Shown here: positions 34,400 through 44,500 of the stretch, in pieces
Numbering within the stretch: the first letter of the stretch is position 1
Layout of the letters: every line of letters begins with the position of its first letter
Assembly: GCA_964652775.1 (NCBI GenBank)
Contig: CAZZAM010000002.1
Span: 124,001-188,000 of the forward strand
Direction of reading: 5' to 3'
DNA length: 64,000 nt
Source of the DNA: UBA11346 sp038060575
GTDB taxonomy: Bacteria; Planctomycetota; UBA11346
Made by a program: the position numbers and the translations under genes
Notes under the pieces: model-generated
The model's input: the letters and a program-made list of their open reading frames with translations, nothing else
Database searches by the model: none
Told to the model about the DNA's origin: nothing

Positions 34400-35644
34400 A
34401 TGTCTCACCCCTCTCTGACTCATTGCGCTCTCACCATCCTCTGCATGACGGCGTCGCTGCTGTCTGGTTTCCAGTCGGCAAACGCCGCTGAAGACCCCGA
34501 TGCCAAGATGGTCGCGACCTGGAAGGCCTCAGTCCTCAAACTCGAGAACATCACCAAACACACAGACGGCGAAGACCTGGGTTGGATGGGCAGTCCCTAT
34601 CTGCGCGGCATGGTGAAGATGGCCGAAGCACGCGGCGATCGCGAGTGCCTGGATCTGTTCTGCAAGGCTTTCGAGCATCTGATGTCGATCACGTCCGAAG
34701 ACATTGATCAGCTCTACGGCTGGCCAACCGTGAAGGGCAGCTACGGCAAGGCCGGTAAGCGCTGCATTATCATGGACGACGCACTGCTCTGTGAGCCGGT
34801 GGGCATTTTCTGTCGCGTTGTCAACGCCGATCCGGCGCTCAAGAAGGACTACGGCGAGCGAGCGGTCAAGTACCTCGCCTTCGTTGAGGAAAAGATTTTT
34901 CCGAAGTGGCAAGACTCCTGGCTCGACTTGAAAGACAAAGCGCTCTCGGTGGCTTGGGATGGGCGAAATTACAAACGCAGTGACGTTTTGATTCCCGAAC
35001 CAGCTGGCGTTTATCGCTTCGTAACCCCGGGGAAGAAGCCAGGCATGAGTCTGCCACTCAATCAATTCTGGCATGTCGCAAAATGCTATCTGGCGCTGTA
35101 TGACGCGACGAAGAAGGACTTCTACCTCGACAAAATCACCAAGATGGCGCGGACTGGAAAGTACGTCTACATGGAAAAAACCGGCGATCGTGTGCGTCCG
35201 TGGTGCTACTGGCGGCCGGTCTATGACGGCGATTTCAAGAGCGAGAACGAGGGCGTGCATTGGATCGGTCCACATCCAGATCGCACCAGTTACGCCAGCG
35301 TGGAAGTGATGATGATGACCGAGTTCCACAAGCGGAAGATCGTCTTCACCGATGAGGACATCCAACGGGTGGTGAAGCTGCACCTCGAATTCCAATGGAA
35401 CAAGGACCTGGACAATCCGAAGTTTGACTACCCGTACGATCGCCGTCCTGGTTACACCAAGCCGTACCCCGTCGTCCTCTGGACCTCGCTCGCCTACGCT
35501 GATCCCACCATCGCCAAGCTGAGTGCCGCCAAGCGCTCAACTCCGGAACAAGCGCACAGCGAGATGGAAGCTCTCGCCAGTAAATGGGGCGGTATCGAAA
35601 GCGTGCCGGATTATCTGCTGAAGCAGAAGGCCGCTGCGAAATAA
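34400..35644 (+). CDS. Exported alpha/alpha-toroid protein, paralogue A
   Basis: The 414-residue protein has a signal peptide (to about A29, S-A-N-A-A-E). The mature part has helical repeats rich in Trp/Tyr (LYGWPTVKGSYGKAG, VRPWCYWRPVYDGDF) as in alpha/alpha-toroid lyases and epimerases. Its C-terminal block L-H-L-E-F-Q-W-N-K-D-L and L-W-T-S-L-A-Y-A-D-P-T-I matches L-N-F-M-W-R-Q-D-M and L-W-V-K-L-A-H-F-D-P-K-I in the protein encoded convergently at 35835-37067, so the two are paralogues. No exact family is recognised; a role in polysaccharide breakdown is inferred. Confidence 0.7.
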   Translation: MSHPSLTHCALTILCMTASLLSGFQSANAAEDPDAKMVATWKASVLKLENITKHTDGEDLGWMGSPYLRGMVKMAEARGDRECLDLFCKAFEHLMSITSEDIDQLYGWPTVKGSYGKAGKRCIIMDDALLCEPVGIFCRVVNADPALKKDYGERAVKYLAFVEEKIFPKWQDSWLDLKDKALSVAWDGRNYKRSDVLIPEPAGVYRFVTPGKKPGMSLPLNQFWHVAKCYLALYDATKKDFYLDKITKMARTGKYVYMEKTGDRVRPWCYWRPVYDGDFKSENEGVHWIGPHPDRTSYASVEVMMMTEFHKRKIVFTDEDIQRVVKLHLEFQWNKDLDNPKFDYPYDRRPGYTKPYPVVLWTSLAYADPTIAKLSAAKRSTPEQAHSEMEALASKWGGIESVPDYLLKQKAAAK

Positions 35645-35659
35645 GCTCGAACCAAACCC

Positions 35660-35807
35660 AAGGCAACCGCTGAGGCGCAGAGGCCGCTGAGAACGCAGAG
35701 GGCTGAGGTTTGGACCATGCGCGTTTCTCATGCCGACCGCCTGCGGGATAGCGACAGATCAGTCTCCTCTGCGATCTCAGCGGCCTCTGCGCCTCAGCGG
35801 TTGCCTT
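35660..35807. mobile_element. AAGGCAACCGC inverted-repeat element, copy 4
   Basis: The arms are 42 bases long and match at 41 positions. Relative to copies 1-3, both arms carry a matching A-to-T / T-to-A change (CCGCTGAGG with CCTCAGCGG), so pairing is preserved. It separates the two convergent paralogues and may end transcription in both directions. Confidence 0.8.
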
Positions 35808-35834
35808 GGCGTTTTTTCAACGTCGGATTTAGAC

Positions 35835-37067
35835 CTACTTCTTCCGCACCTCATTCACAAACCGCGGTTCCCAGCTGATCGGTTGCGACACTTCGATCAG
35901 ATACTCGATGACTGACGTATGCCAGGTCCAATGGCGCTTGGGTTTGTCGAGCTGGGCCTTCCATAGTTCACGGATCTTGGGATCAAAGTGCGCCAGCTTG
36001 ACCCATAGATAGCCGTCCTTGTTTTTGCCATCGGTGCCATTCACGTTCTTGAACGTTGGCGGCATGTCCTGCCGCCACATGAAATTGAGGTGCGTGTTGA
36101 TAAAACGTTCCATGTCTGGCCTGGTGAAGGCGATGCCGATGTCGTACAGATACACGGAAGCAGTGACATCGATGCTGTAGTAGCCACTGTGCGGATGGAT
36201 AAACGCACCGGTCAGCGTCTCGCCCTGGCCGACTACGCCGCTCTTGTAGTCAGTGGGCAGGAAATGATCGCGGTAGTTCCACTCAATGTGTTTGTCGTCG
36301 CTGCGCCAGTGGTCGCGCCAAAACTTGGCACTCTTTTCCATGCGGACTTTATACCAGTTGTCACCGGTGACCCGGTAGGCTAACGCGAGTGCTTCGTAAA
36401 GCGCACTGACTTTGTTGTAGGGGACGGTTCCGCCGGAAAATATGGTCGGGTTCTTGATGATGTTTCCGGCCTTGTCGGGATATTCGGTAATGTTGCCGTA
36501 CCAACCGGTCTGGTCGTCGATGTCATGCCAGCAACCACGTTTGTCCCAGGCGCGGATCGATACTTCGACATCTTTCAGCCAAGCCTCTGCCTTGGCACTG
36601 TACGTCACCTGCAGTTGTGGATCTCCACGCACCGCCCTGACGAAATTCAGAACCGGAACGAAATACAGGATCGCATCATGATCGACCAGCGCGAGCGTCC
36701 CCTTTTCCGATTCCTGGTAATGCCACCAGCCGTTCCATTCCGGCTTGGTTGGATGGATGAAGCGCTGGGAGATGATCGACTCCATCAAGGGGACGAACGC
36801 CTCGATGAACGCGACATCATGCGCGTACTCATACCCGTAGGCCAATGGCCGCAGCTTGGCGTCCCATAACCAAAAGTAGTCCTCTTTGCTCTCGGTTAAC
36901 GTTTTGGGCGGGGACTGGGCTCCCTTGAGGATAAGTGCTTTGGCCTCGTCATAGAGCTTGCGCTGCTCTGGTGTGGCTGACGCGAGCATCGTGGCCTCGC
37001 CAGCGCCTGCTCCGACCCATACGGTAAGGACTAGGACCAGCGGAGCGAACGTGGGATGACGTGGCAT
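35835..37067 (-). CDS. Exported alpha/alpha-toroid protein, paralogue B
   Basis: The 410-residue protein has a signal peptide ending at about G-A-G-A-G-E-A. The mature part carries aromatic-rich helices (YFWLWDAKLRPLAYGYEY, WNGWWHYQESEKG) and H-P-H-S-G-Y-Y-S-I-D-V. The C-terminal region resembles paralogue A, which is encoded head to head on its 3' side. It is probably a carbohydrate-active or carbohydrate-binding enzyme acting outside the cytoplasm. The family name is not recognised. Confidence 0.7.
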   Translation of the reverse strand: MPRHPTFAPLVLVLTVWVGAGAGEATMLASATPEQRKLYDEAKALILKGAQSPPKTLTESKEDYFWLWDAKLRPLAYGYEYAHDVAFIEAFVPLMESIISQRFIHPTKPEWNGWWHYQESEKGTLALVDHDAILYFVPVLNFVRAVRGDPQLQVTYSAKAEAWLKDVEVSIRAWDKRGCWHDIDDQTGWYGNITEYPDKAGNIIKNPTIFSGGTVPYNKVSALYEALALAYRVTGDNWYKVRMEKSAKFWRDHWRSDDKHIEWNYRDHFLPTDYKSGVVGQGETLTGAFIHPHSGYYSIDVTASVYLYDIGIAFTRPDMERFINTHLNFMWRQDMPPTFKNVNGTDGKNKDGYLWVKLAHFDPKIRELWKAQLDKPKRHWTWHTSVIEYLIEVSQPISWEPRFVNEVRKK

Positions 37068-37195
37068 GGTGATCCTGGTGTTTGAGTTGGTTCGGAACAG
37101 CGGCTGCCCCGGAATGCGTGCGTATGATCGGACAGCGCTACCTTCCAGGCTATAGCCGTCGTGATGCGCTCAACCACCAAGCTAGCAAACGGCCT

Positions 37196-39241
37196 CTACG
37201 GCGAGTGCGCTGAGTCACGCGGGTGTTTCTTTATCAGATCGTGCAGGGTGCGCACCAGCGTGTTGCCGCGAATCGGCTTGGCCAGGAAGGCCACGCCCTT
37301 GCCATCAAGCAGATTGCCCATGACCCGTTCGCGTGGATGGCCGGACATCAGTGCTATGCACATGTGCGGGTAGAGCCTCATGATCTCTTGCGCCAACTCG
37401 ACGCCGTTCATGTCGGGCATATCGATGTCTGATAGCACGACCTGAATGCGCTTTGGATTGACGCGACAGCGCTCGAGTGCGTCCGCGCCGTGCTCGGCTG
37501 AAATGACGCAGAATCCTGAGGCCTCGAGCAGTTCCATGAACATGTCGCGAATCTGCCGATCATCGTCCACGACCAATACGGTTGTCTGTTTTCGCTCTTC
37601 CGGTTGCGGTTTACCTGTCTGGTGCTCGGTACTGGCCACACGAATACCCTGTGGCAGCAGAACGGAAAACTGCGATCCTTCTCCTTGCCTGCTCCACACC
37701 GATATATGACCACCGGCGTCCTCGACGATGCCGTGGACAATGGATAGCCCAAGTCCACTGCCGTGCGTCTTCGCTTTGGTGGTGAAAAACGGCTCGAAGA
37801 GGTGACGCTGGACATCATCACTCATGCCCATGCCAGTGTCGCGCACCGTCAACTGGACATAACTGCCCACGGAGACACCACCGAAACCAGCCCTCTCCTG
37901 TTCGCTCACTATCAGATTGGCCGTGGTCAGCGTGAGCGTGCCGCCATTCGGCATCGCGTCCTTGGCGTTAACGACCAGATTCATCACCAACTGATGTATT
38001 TGATCGGGATCGGCCAGCACATGGGCCAAGCCGGGATCAGCATGCAGCGTCACCGTGATGTGTCCTGCAATCAGCGGCATGATCTGCTGAGTGACTTCTG
38101 TTATCGTGGCGTTGAGCGACATGTGCCGCTTTTGGACGACGTGCTTACGTCCGAATAAGAGCAGTTGCTTCACGAGCGCGCCGCCGCGCAGTGCCGCAGC
38201 TTGAATTCCTTCCGCCATATGACGCAAGGGATCCGTAGGCGCCATGCGACTGAGCAGCAAACTCGAGTAGCCGTCAACCACTGCGAGAAGATTGTTGAAA
38301 TCGTGGGAAATATGGCCGCTCAACCGACCAACCGCCTCCATCTTGTGGTTGTGACGATGCTCCGCTTCGAATCGCTTCCGCTCGGTGATGTCTTCACATA
38401 TGCACAGCAGGTAATCGACCTCGCCATCAGGGGTCCTGGTCAGTGGCAGCTTGATCGTGTGAAGAATGATCGTACCGCGATCCTTGGTCTGGCTTGGTTC
38501 CTCGGGAACATCAACCAACACCTTGTTGGCGACCACCAAGCGGTCTGCTGTGCTGTAGAACTCGGCCTGCTCGTGCGGCCACAGATCGAAGCCGTTCTTA
38601 CCCAGGATGTCCGCCTTAGGGATTTGGAAGATCCGTTCCGCGGCGCGGTTCCACATCGTGATCCGGAAATCGTTGCGCACATCCTTGATGAACACGGCAA
38701 TCGGGATGTTCTCGAGGATCCGGCTGAGCGTCTCGGTCTGGCTGAGCAATTCCTGACGTTGGGCAATGAGTTCGCTCTCGGTTACGAGTCGGGCGGTGAT
38801 GTCCACCAGCACAGCGCGGCATTCCTGGCTGACCGCATCGAAGCGGGCAGTGAACTGGATCGCCACCTGGGCACGATTCGCCGGGACAAGGATGATCTCA
38901 CAGGTCTGCGCCTCGCCGCTGGCATGCACGCACTCGGCGAACTGCGCGAGCAGTGCGTGGTCTTCAGGTCGGACGAACGTCTGGATCTTGGCGCCGACCA
39001 GATGCTCGGGGGCGATGCCCATCAACTGCGCCGCAGCACGGTTCGCCTGCACGATGGATCCATCACACGACAGACTGATATGGCTGACTGGCGCGAAATC
39101 GTACGCCATGTGATGTTGCGCCAACGTTTCCGCATGTGCCCGGCGCAGCGCCTGGACCTCGGCCAGCAGCTCATCTTCACGACGACGCAGCGCAGCAATG
39201 TGCGCGTGGACATCGTTTGCTGGTGGAGTTGGGTTGCTCAT
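37196..39241 (-). CDS. Hybrid sensor histidine kinase (PAS-PAS-HisKA-HATPase-REC)
   Basis: The 681-residue soluble protein starts with a coiled coil (about 12-45), followed by a PAS domain (about 45-150), a second PAS domain with PAC end (about 172-290), HisKA with phospho-acceptor H313 (G-H-I-S-H-D-F-N-N-L-L), a HATPase with V-N-A-K-D-A-M-P, D-T-G-M-G-M and G-S-G-L-G-L-S-I-V, and a C-terminal receiver (about 555-675) with acidic pocket V-V-D-D-D, phospho-acceptor D605 and K-P-I. No membrane segment is visible, so it probably senses a cytoplasmic signal. It is divergent from the ECF sigma gene with a 209-base gap. No separate regulator lies beside it. Confidence 0.95.
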   Translation of the reverse strand: MSNPTPPANDVHAHIAALRRREDELLAEVQALRRAHAETLAQHHMAYDFAPVSHISLSCDGSIVQANRAAAQLMGIAPEHLVGAKIQTFVRPEDHALLAQFAECVHASGEAQTCEIILVPANRAQVAIQFTARFDAVSQECRAVLVDITARLVTESELIAQRQELLSQTETLSRILENIPIAVFIKDVRNDFRITMWNRAAERIFQIPKADILGKNGFDLWPHEQAEFYSTADRLVVANKVLVDVPEEPSQTKDRGTIILHTIKLPLTRTPDGEVDYLLCICEDITERKRFEAEHRHNHKMEAVGRLSGHISHDFNNLLAVVDGYSSLLLSRMAPTDPLRHMAEGIQAAALRGGALVKQLLLFGRKHVVQKRHMSLNATITEVTQQIMPLIAGHITVTLHADPGLAHVLADPDQIHQLVMNLVVNAKDAMPNGGTLTLTTANLIVSEQERAGFGGVSVGSYVQLTVRDTGMGMSDDVQRHLFEPFFTTKAKTHGSGLGLSIVHGIVEDAGGHISVWSRQGEGSQFSVLLPQGIRVASTEHQTGKPQPEERKQTTVLVVDDDRQIRDMFMELLEASGFCVISAEHGADALERCRVNPKRIQVVLSDIDMPDMNGVELAQEIMRLYPHMCIALMSGHPRERVMGNLLDGKGVAFLAKPIRGNTLVRTLHDLIKKHPRDSAHSP

Positions 39242-39450
39242 CGATGGTCGGAGTGCCGCTGAGTGTGTTTACTGCGCCTTTGGGTGCCAGCTATGATTGG
39301 CCATGCTATCGCAGTGCGGAGCGTCCACCGGTCCGCGTGCGCCAACCTCAGTCAGGCGGGGGGCTTATCGGCAGGACGCCTTGCCCGAACAGAGAATCTG
39401 TGTTAGACGCCGACGGGTCAGGGAACAGACTGGTGGGGGATAACGGCGCA

Positions 39451-39984
39451 ATGGACGAGCGGATGAAAGCGTATTCGGCCGAGTTCCTTGCCAGCAGGCA
39501 TGGACTGATGGCTTTTATTCTTGGCACCATCCGCAACCCCGTGGCCGCCGAGGATGTTTTCCAGGACGTCTGGTTGCGCCTGGTCGAAGCGGGCGGTGAA
39601 GGACAGGCGATCGACAGCGTTCCGGCGTGGTGCCGCGGGGTCGCGCGCAATCTCATTCTGCATCACTGGCGCGAACATCGGCGGCCAACGGTGTGTGCCG
39701 ATGACGGGGTGCTGGATTTAATGGACGCGGCGATGCGGCGCCACGTTGATGGTAACGATATCTGGGAAACGCGCCTTCATGCGTTGAGTGGTTGTATGGA
39801 GCGATTGTCCGCTGACGCCCGCCAGTTGTTGCAGCTCAAATATGAACAAGGCCTGCCGTGTGAGGAGATCGCCCAGCGCATGCACCGTACGTCGGCCGGC
39901 GTGATGATGGCCTTGAGCCGCGTGCGTCAGGCCCTAGCCGAATGCATCGGCCGCCGCATCGCCAGCGACGAGGCGATTACATGA
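39451..39984 (+). CDS. ECF-type RNA polymerase sigma factor
   Basis: The 177-residue protein has sigma region 2 (N-P-V-A-A-E-D-V-F-Q-D-V-W-L-R-L) and region 4 (LSADARQLLQLKYEQGLPCEEIAQRM). The start at 39451 is the ATG where region 2 homology begins; an ATG four codons later is possible. Its stop overlaps the FecR-like gene (ATGA). This pairing of ECF sigma with a FecR-type protein is common in planctomycetes, where the latter acts as the probable anti-sigma or signal transducer. The targets are unknown. Confidence 0.9.
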   Translation: MDERMKAYSAEFLASRHGLMAFILGTIRNPVAAEDVFQDVWLRLVEAGGEGQAIDSVPAWCRGVARNLILHHWREHRRPTVCADDGVLDLMDAAMRRHVDGNDIWETRLHALSGCMERLSADARQLLQLKYEQGLPCEEIAQRMHRTSAGVMMALSRVRQALAECIGRRIASDEAIT

Positions 39985-41414
39985 GCCGCCTCGTCGAACT
40001 CATGCTCCGTTGGCAGGAAGGGAACAGCTCCGCCGAGGAAGTTCAGGAGTTGAAAGCGTTGCTGCAAACCGACGCGGGCCAGAAGGCCGTGGTTGAAGAC
40101 CTCATGCTGACCGCGGCGATGTGCGCTGCGCTGGCAACAGAAAAGACCGGTGAAACAGCACGTGCAGTCGCGTCACAGAAATCCACCGGGCCAAACCCGC
40201 GCATCAGAGCAACCGGCGCTCGACGAACCCAGCGTCCGCGATCGGCGGTGCGGCCCTGGTTCATTCCGTTGGCGGTCGCGTTGCTGATCGTGGTTTTTTT
40301 CACCACCACCACCTACACCGCGAGTTCCTTGAGGCCCGGTCAACTCACTGCGTTCACCGGTGATGTTCGCATCGTGCCTCTAGGTGGCCAATCACGACCA
40401 GCGGAGCTTGAACGTCTGAACGTGGGCTGGGAAATCCAGGTTCCTGCTGGAACAGCCACCGCCACGGTGCTCTATCGTGACGGCAGCACGCTGATTCTCG
40501 GCCCCGACACACGCCTCGTTCTCGGCGGCGACAACATCAACAAGCTGGTGGATCTGCGCCAAGGCTCACTAACCGCCGATATCGCTAAACAGACCGGACG
40601 TCCGATGCGGCTGACCACGCCACGCGCCGAGGCGGTGGTCGTTGGCACCCGCTTCACGCTATCGGCAGACGCCGACAGCACGCGTCTGGCGGTCAGCGAG
40701 GGTCTTGTCGAACTCGTGCGCGCACACGATCGCGTTTCCGTCGCGGCTGGTGAACATGCGCTTGCTGGCGGCGAACAGGCAGCGCCCATCGCCCGCCGTG
40801 CGCCAATCGGTCCGTCACCGGCTGAACTGCTTGCCCGCGAGGGCCGCGTCACGATCAACTTCGGACCAGCGGGTTGGGCCTTGCCACCAGACACGCTCAA
40901 CGATGCCGGCGAGGAGTTTGCCAGCACGCGCGGCTATGGTTGGCTGGGTTCACTGGTCGGCGCCGAACAGACCGGGCCTGCCGCCCATTGCGACGCGGTG
41001 ACCCACATCCCGTTGCCACTGCGCGCCGGCCGCCGACCGAACCAGGTGCAGAGCGAAACGCCGGCGCTGCGTTCCACCCACGTCGGCGCCGGTTGGCGCA
41101 ATCATCCCGAAACGTGGCAGGTCGCGTTACCCAATGGCAGCTATCGGCTGGATATCGTCTGCGGCGATCCACGCCGCACGCAGGGTCCGCATCGTCTGCT
41201 GGTGAATGGACAGCTGGTCATCGACGGCGCGATGACCATCGGAAAGATCAACCGACTGCAGCATCCGAACGTGCCGCCCTTCATCGAACTCACGGATCTG
41301 CCGGTCACTGTCAGCAATGGCCTGCTGGTCCTGACCGTCGGCGGACAGCCGCTTGATAAGTCAGTTCAGGTCAACACGGACACCACTCTCTGCTATGTGG
41401 TCATCTCGCGCTGA
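39981..41414 (+). CDS. FecR-like membrane protein with carbohydrate-binding-like tail
   Basis: The 477-residue protein has a short cytoplasmic domain (1-91, M-L-R-W-Q-E-G and E-E-V-Q-E-L-K-A-L-L, as in anti-sigma-like N-termini), one membrane helix (about 93-112), then a FecR domain (about 135-265) with L-N-V-G-W-E-I-Q-V-P-A-G and V-V-G-T-R-F-T-L-S. The C-terminal domain (about 290-477) begins INFGPAGWALPPDTLNDAG, resembles malectin-like sugar-binding folds and may sense extracellular carbohydrate. It overlaps the sigma gene by four bases. Confidence 0.85.
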   Translation: MSRLVELMLRWQEGNSSAEEVQELKALLQTDAGQKAVVEDLMLTAAMCAALATEKTGETARAVASQKSTGPNPRIRATGARRTQRPRSAVRPWFIPLAVALLIVVFFTTTTYTASSLRPGQLTAFTGDVRIVPLGGQSRPAELERLNVGWEIQVPAGTATATVLYRDGSTLILGPDTRLVLGGDNINKLVDLRQGSLTADIAKQTGRPMRLTTPRAEAVVVGTRFTLSADADSTRLAVSEGLVELVRAHDRVSVAAGEHALAGGEQAAPIARRAPIGPSPAELLAREGRVTINFGPAGWALPPDTLNDAGEEFASTRGYGWLGSLVGAEQTGPAAHCDAVTHIPLPLRAGRRPNQVQSETPALRSTHVGAGWRNHPETWQVALPNGSYRLDIVCGDPRRTQGPHRLLVNGQLVIDGAMTIGKINRLQHPNVPPFIELTDLPVTVSNGLLVLTVGGQPLDKSVQVNTDTTLCYVVISR

Positions 41415-41500
41415 GTCCTGCACTGCGGTCCAGCAAAATACCCCGTTAGGTCCAACTCAGGTCGGGAACTTCTTGGCAAGCCCATCTCCAAGGACCTGCC

Positions 41501-44500
41501 ATGTTCCGTTGCTGCATCGCCCTGCTCCTCACCGCGTCGTTGTGTTCCAGCGCCACCTATGACATCACGACTCAGGAAGTGGGAAATGGCTTCAGCCTGC
41601 CGGTCGCGGTGGCCGCGGCGCCAGGCGTGAACAGCAAGCTGTTCGTCGTCGAAAAAGAAACTGGGCGGATCCGCATCCTTGATCCAGTGACCAAGACGAT
41701 TGCCACGACACCGTTCGTGACCGTCGGCAGTTTGAAAATTGCGAATGAGCAAGGCGTGCTCGGCCTCGCCTTCCATCCCAATTACGCGAGTAACGGATTC
41801 TTGTACGTCACATGCACGCGACTGAACGGCAACGTCGAGATTCTGCGTTTTCACGCTGACGGCTCGCCGACCAATCCGACGACGGCGAGCGGCGAAACAT
41901 TGATCCTCAGTTATCCGCAACCGAACTCGACTCACAACGGCGGTTGGCTTGGCTTTGGGCCGGATGGCATGCTCTACATCGCAACCGGCGATGGCGGCAA
42001 CGGCTGGGGCGGACAGAATGTCACCTCGCAAAATCTCACCCTGTTGCTCGGCAAGATCCTGCGCCTCGATGTGAATGCGGCGGCGCCGTACATTCCCGCG
42101 AATAATCCCTACGCAACGCATCCAACTTTTCACAAAGAGATCTGGTGTTTTGGCCTGCGTAATCCGTGGCGCTGTTCGTTCGACCGTGCAACTGGCGATC
42201 TCTGGATCGGCGATGTCGGTCAAAGCAATCGCGAAGAAATCAGCCTGTGCCCGGCTGGACAAAACAATCTCAACTTCGGCTGGCCGGCCTGGGAAGGAAC
42301 CCAACCGTATGTGCCCGCCGGATTCTCGTCACCGCCGCCGCTCGCACCGGGTAGCACCCACACGCTGCCGATCGTCGATTTCACGCGCAGTCAATCGACG
42401 ACCATTGTCGGTGGTCATGTCTATCGCGGCGCGGCGATTCCGACTCTGGTTGGCTCCTATGTGGGCGGAAATTACCAAGCCTCAGTCGCACAATTCCACG
42501 CGCTGCAGTACAACACCACCACGCGCGTGCTCAGTGGGCCAGACAACATCTCCGCCAAACTGCCGGTCGGCGGAAGTTCAACCTGTTCGTTCGGCGAAGA
42601 CAACGCCGGCGAGCTGTACATTGTTGCGTATCTCACTGGCAAGGTGTTCAAAATCGTCCCGGCTGGCGTGAGCATCACGTCAGGTCCGACGCTGAGTCCG
42701 ACCACGATCGGCCGTCCTTATAGCCTGACGCTGGCCGCAGCGGGCGGCACCGCGCCGTACGCGTGGACGGTGACCGCCGGCGCGCTGCCGAGTGGCGTGA
42801 CGTTGGCGTCAACCGGCGTGCTGTCCGGAACGCCAACCGTGTCTGGCAGTTTCACGGTCACCGTGCAGGCAACCGCAATTGCTGGCGGTTCGACCAGCAA
42901 GGCCTTGGCGCTGACGGTGAACGCGGCTCCGCTTGTCACCACCGCGTCGCCACTGAACGCGGCGACGCAGAACAGTTCCTATGCTATCGCGCTGAGTAAC
43001 AGCGGCGGAACGCCGGCATTTACCTGGAGTCTTACTGCGGGCACGTTGCCCAGCAGTATCACGCTCGCCAGCAACGGCCTGCTGTCCGGAACGCCAACCG
43101 CGACCGGAACCACGACGTTCACCGCGCAGGTGACCGACGCTGTCGGGGCCACCGCCAACAAAGCCTTCGCGCTCACCGTGAATGCGGGCGTCCTCGCACC
43201 GACGATCACCACCGTACCGACGCTACCTGATCAGCGCTTGCGGATCGGCGGCGCGTACACGTTCGACATCGATGCGACCGGCGTCCCCGCTCCGACCTTC
43301 AGCCTGACTAGCGCGCCATCCGGCATGACCATCAATCCAACCAGCGGTGTGATCACGTGGACCGCCGCCAACACGGTGGGCAACTCCACGGTGACCGTGC
43401 AGGCCGCGAACGGTACGTTGCCGAACGCGACGCTGACCTATGCGATCGATGTGCACGATCACGGACTGTCGGTGCGACCGGCGGTAAACACGCTGCTTGG
43501 TCCGACGTCGGGCGCCGGCAACATGCCGGCCAATCTGTCTGGCACCGGCATCTTCAGCGACACCGCCAGCTTCACGTTGTCACCGGCGATGATCCCATTC
43601 GGCGTCAACACGCCGCTGTGGTCTGATCACGCGATCAAGACGCGCTGGCTGTCAGTGCCAACCGGACAAACGATCGCGTTCGCACCGACTGGATCGTGGA
43701 CGTTCCCGGGCGGCACGGTGTTCGTGAAGCACTTCAGCATGGATCTCGACGAGGCCAATCCCGGCACCAATGTCCGGCGTTTGGAGACACGCGTGCTGGT
43801 GACGCAGCAGAGCGGTGGCGTCTTCGGCGTAACCTACAAGTGGAATGGCAGCGACGCCGTGCGCCTGGACACGCAGCAGACCGAAGTGCTGACGATCCAG
43901 AAGGCAGGCGGCGGATCGCGCACCCAGACCTGGCTTTATCCCAGCCCAGCTGATTGTTTGCAGTGCCACACGCCAGCGTCGGGATTTGTGCTGGGCGTGA
44001 ACACGCGCCAGCTCAACGGCAACTACGGTTATCCGGCGGGCAGTGACAACCAACTGCGCACGCTGAGTTACGCTGGTCTATTCGCCTCGTCACTGAGTGA
44101 TGCCAGCATCGCGACCTATCCCAAGCTCTCCGCACTCAGCGACACGGCAGCTACGCTGGAACAGCGCGCGCGTTCGTACCTCGACGCAAACTGCGCCCAA
44201 TGTCATCGTCCGGGTGGCGGCACCGCCAATTTCGACGCGCGCTACGATACCACAATCGCCAGCCAAGGCCTTATCAACGGCTTCGTGAATAACACGCTCG
44301 ACATCGGTAGCGGCGCAGTGGTTATCGCGCCGGGAGATCTCAGTCATTCGGTGCTGCTCCGCCGCATCAGTGCGTCGGTGAGCGGACCCGACGCCGGTAT
44401 TCGCATGCCGCCGCTGGCGCGCGATACGGTCGATGACGAAGCCATTGCGGTGTTCACCGCCTGGATCAACACCATGCCCAATCCGGGAACCCTGGCGCTT

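Noticed and set aside
39297..39312. TGGCCAT-N4-TCGCA as a sigma-54 promoter before the ECF gene.
   Set aside because: There are three mismatches to the consensus, and ECF genes are usually read from other promoters.
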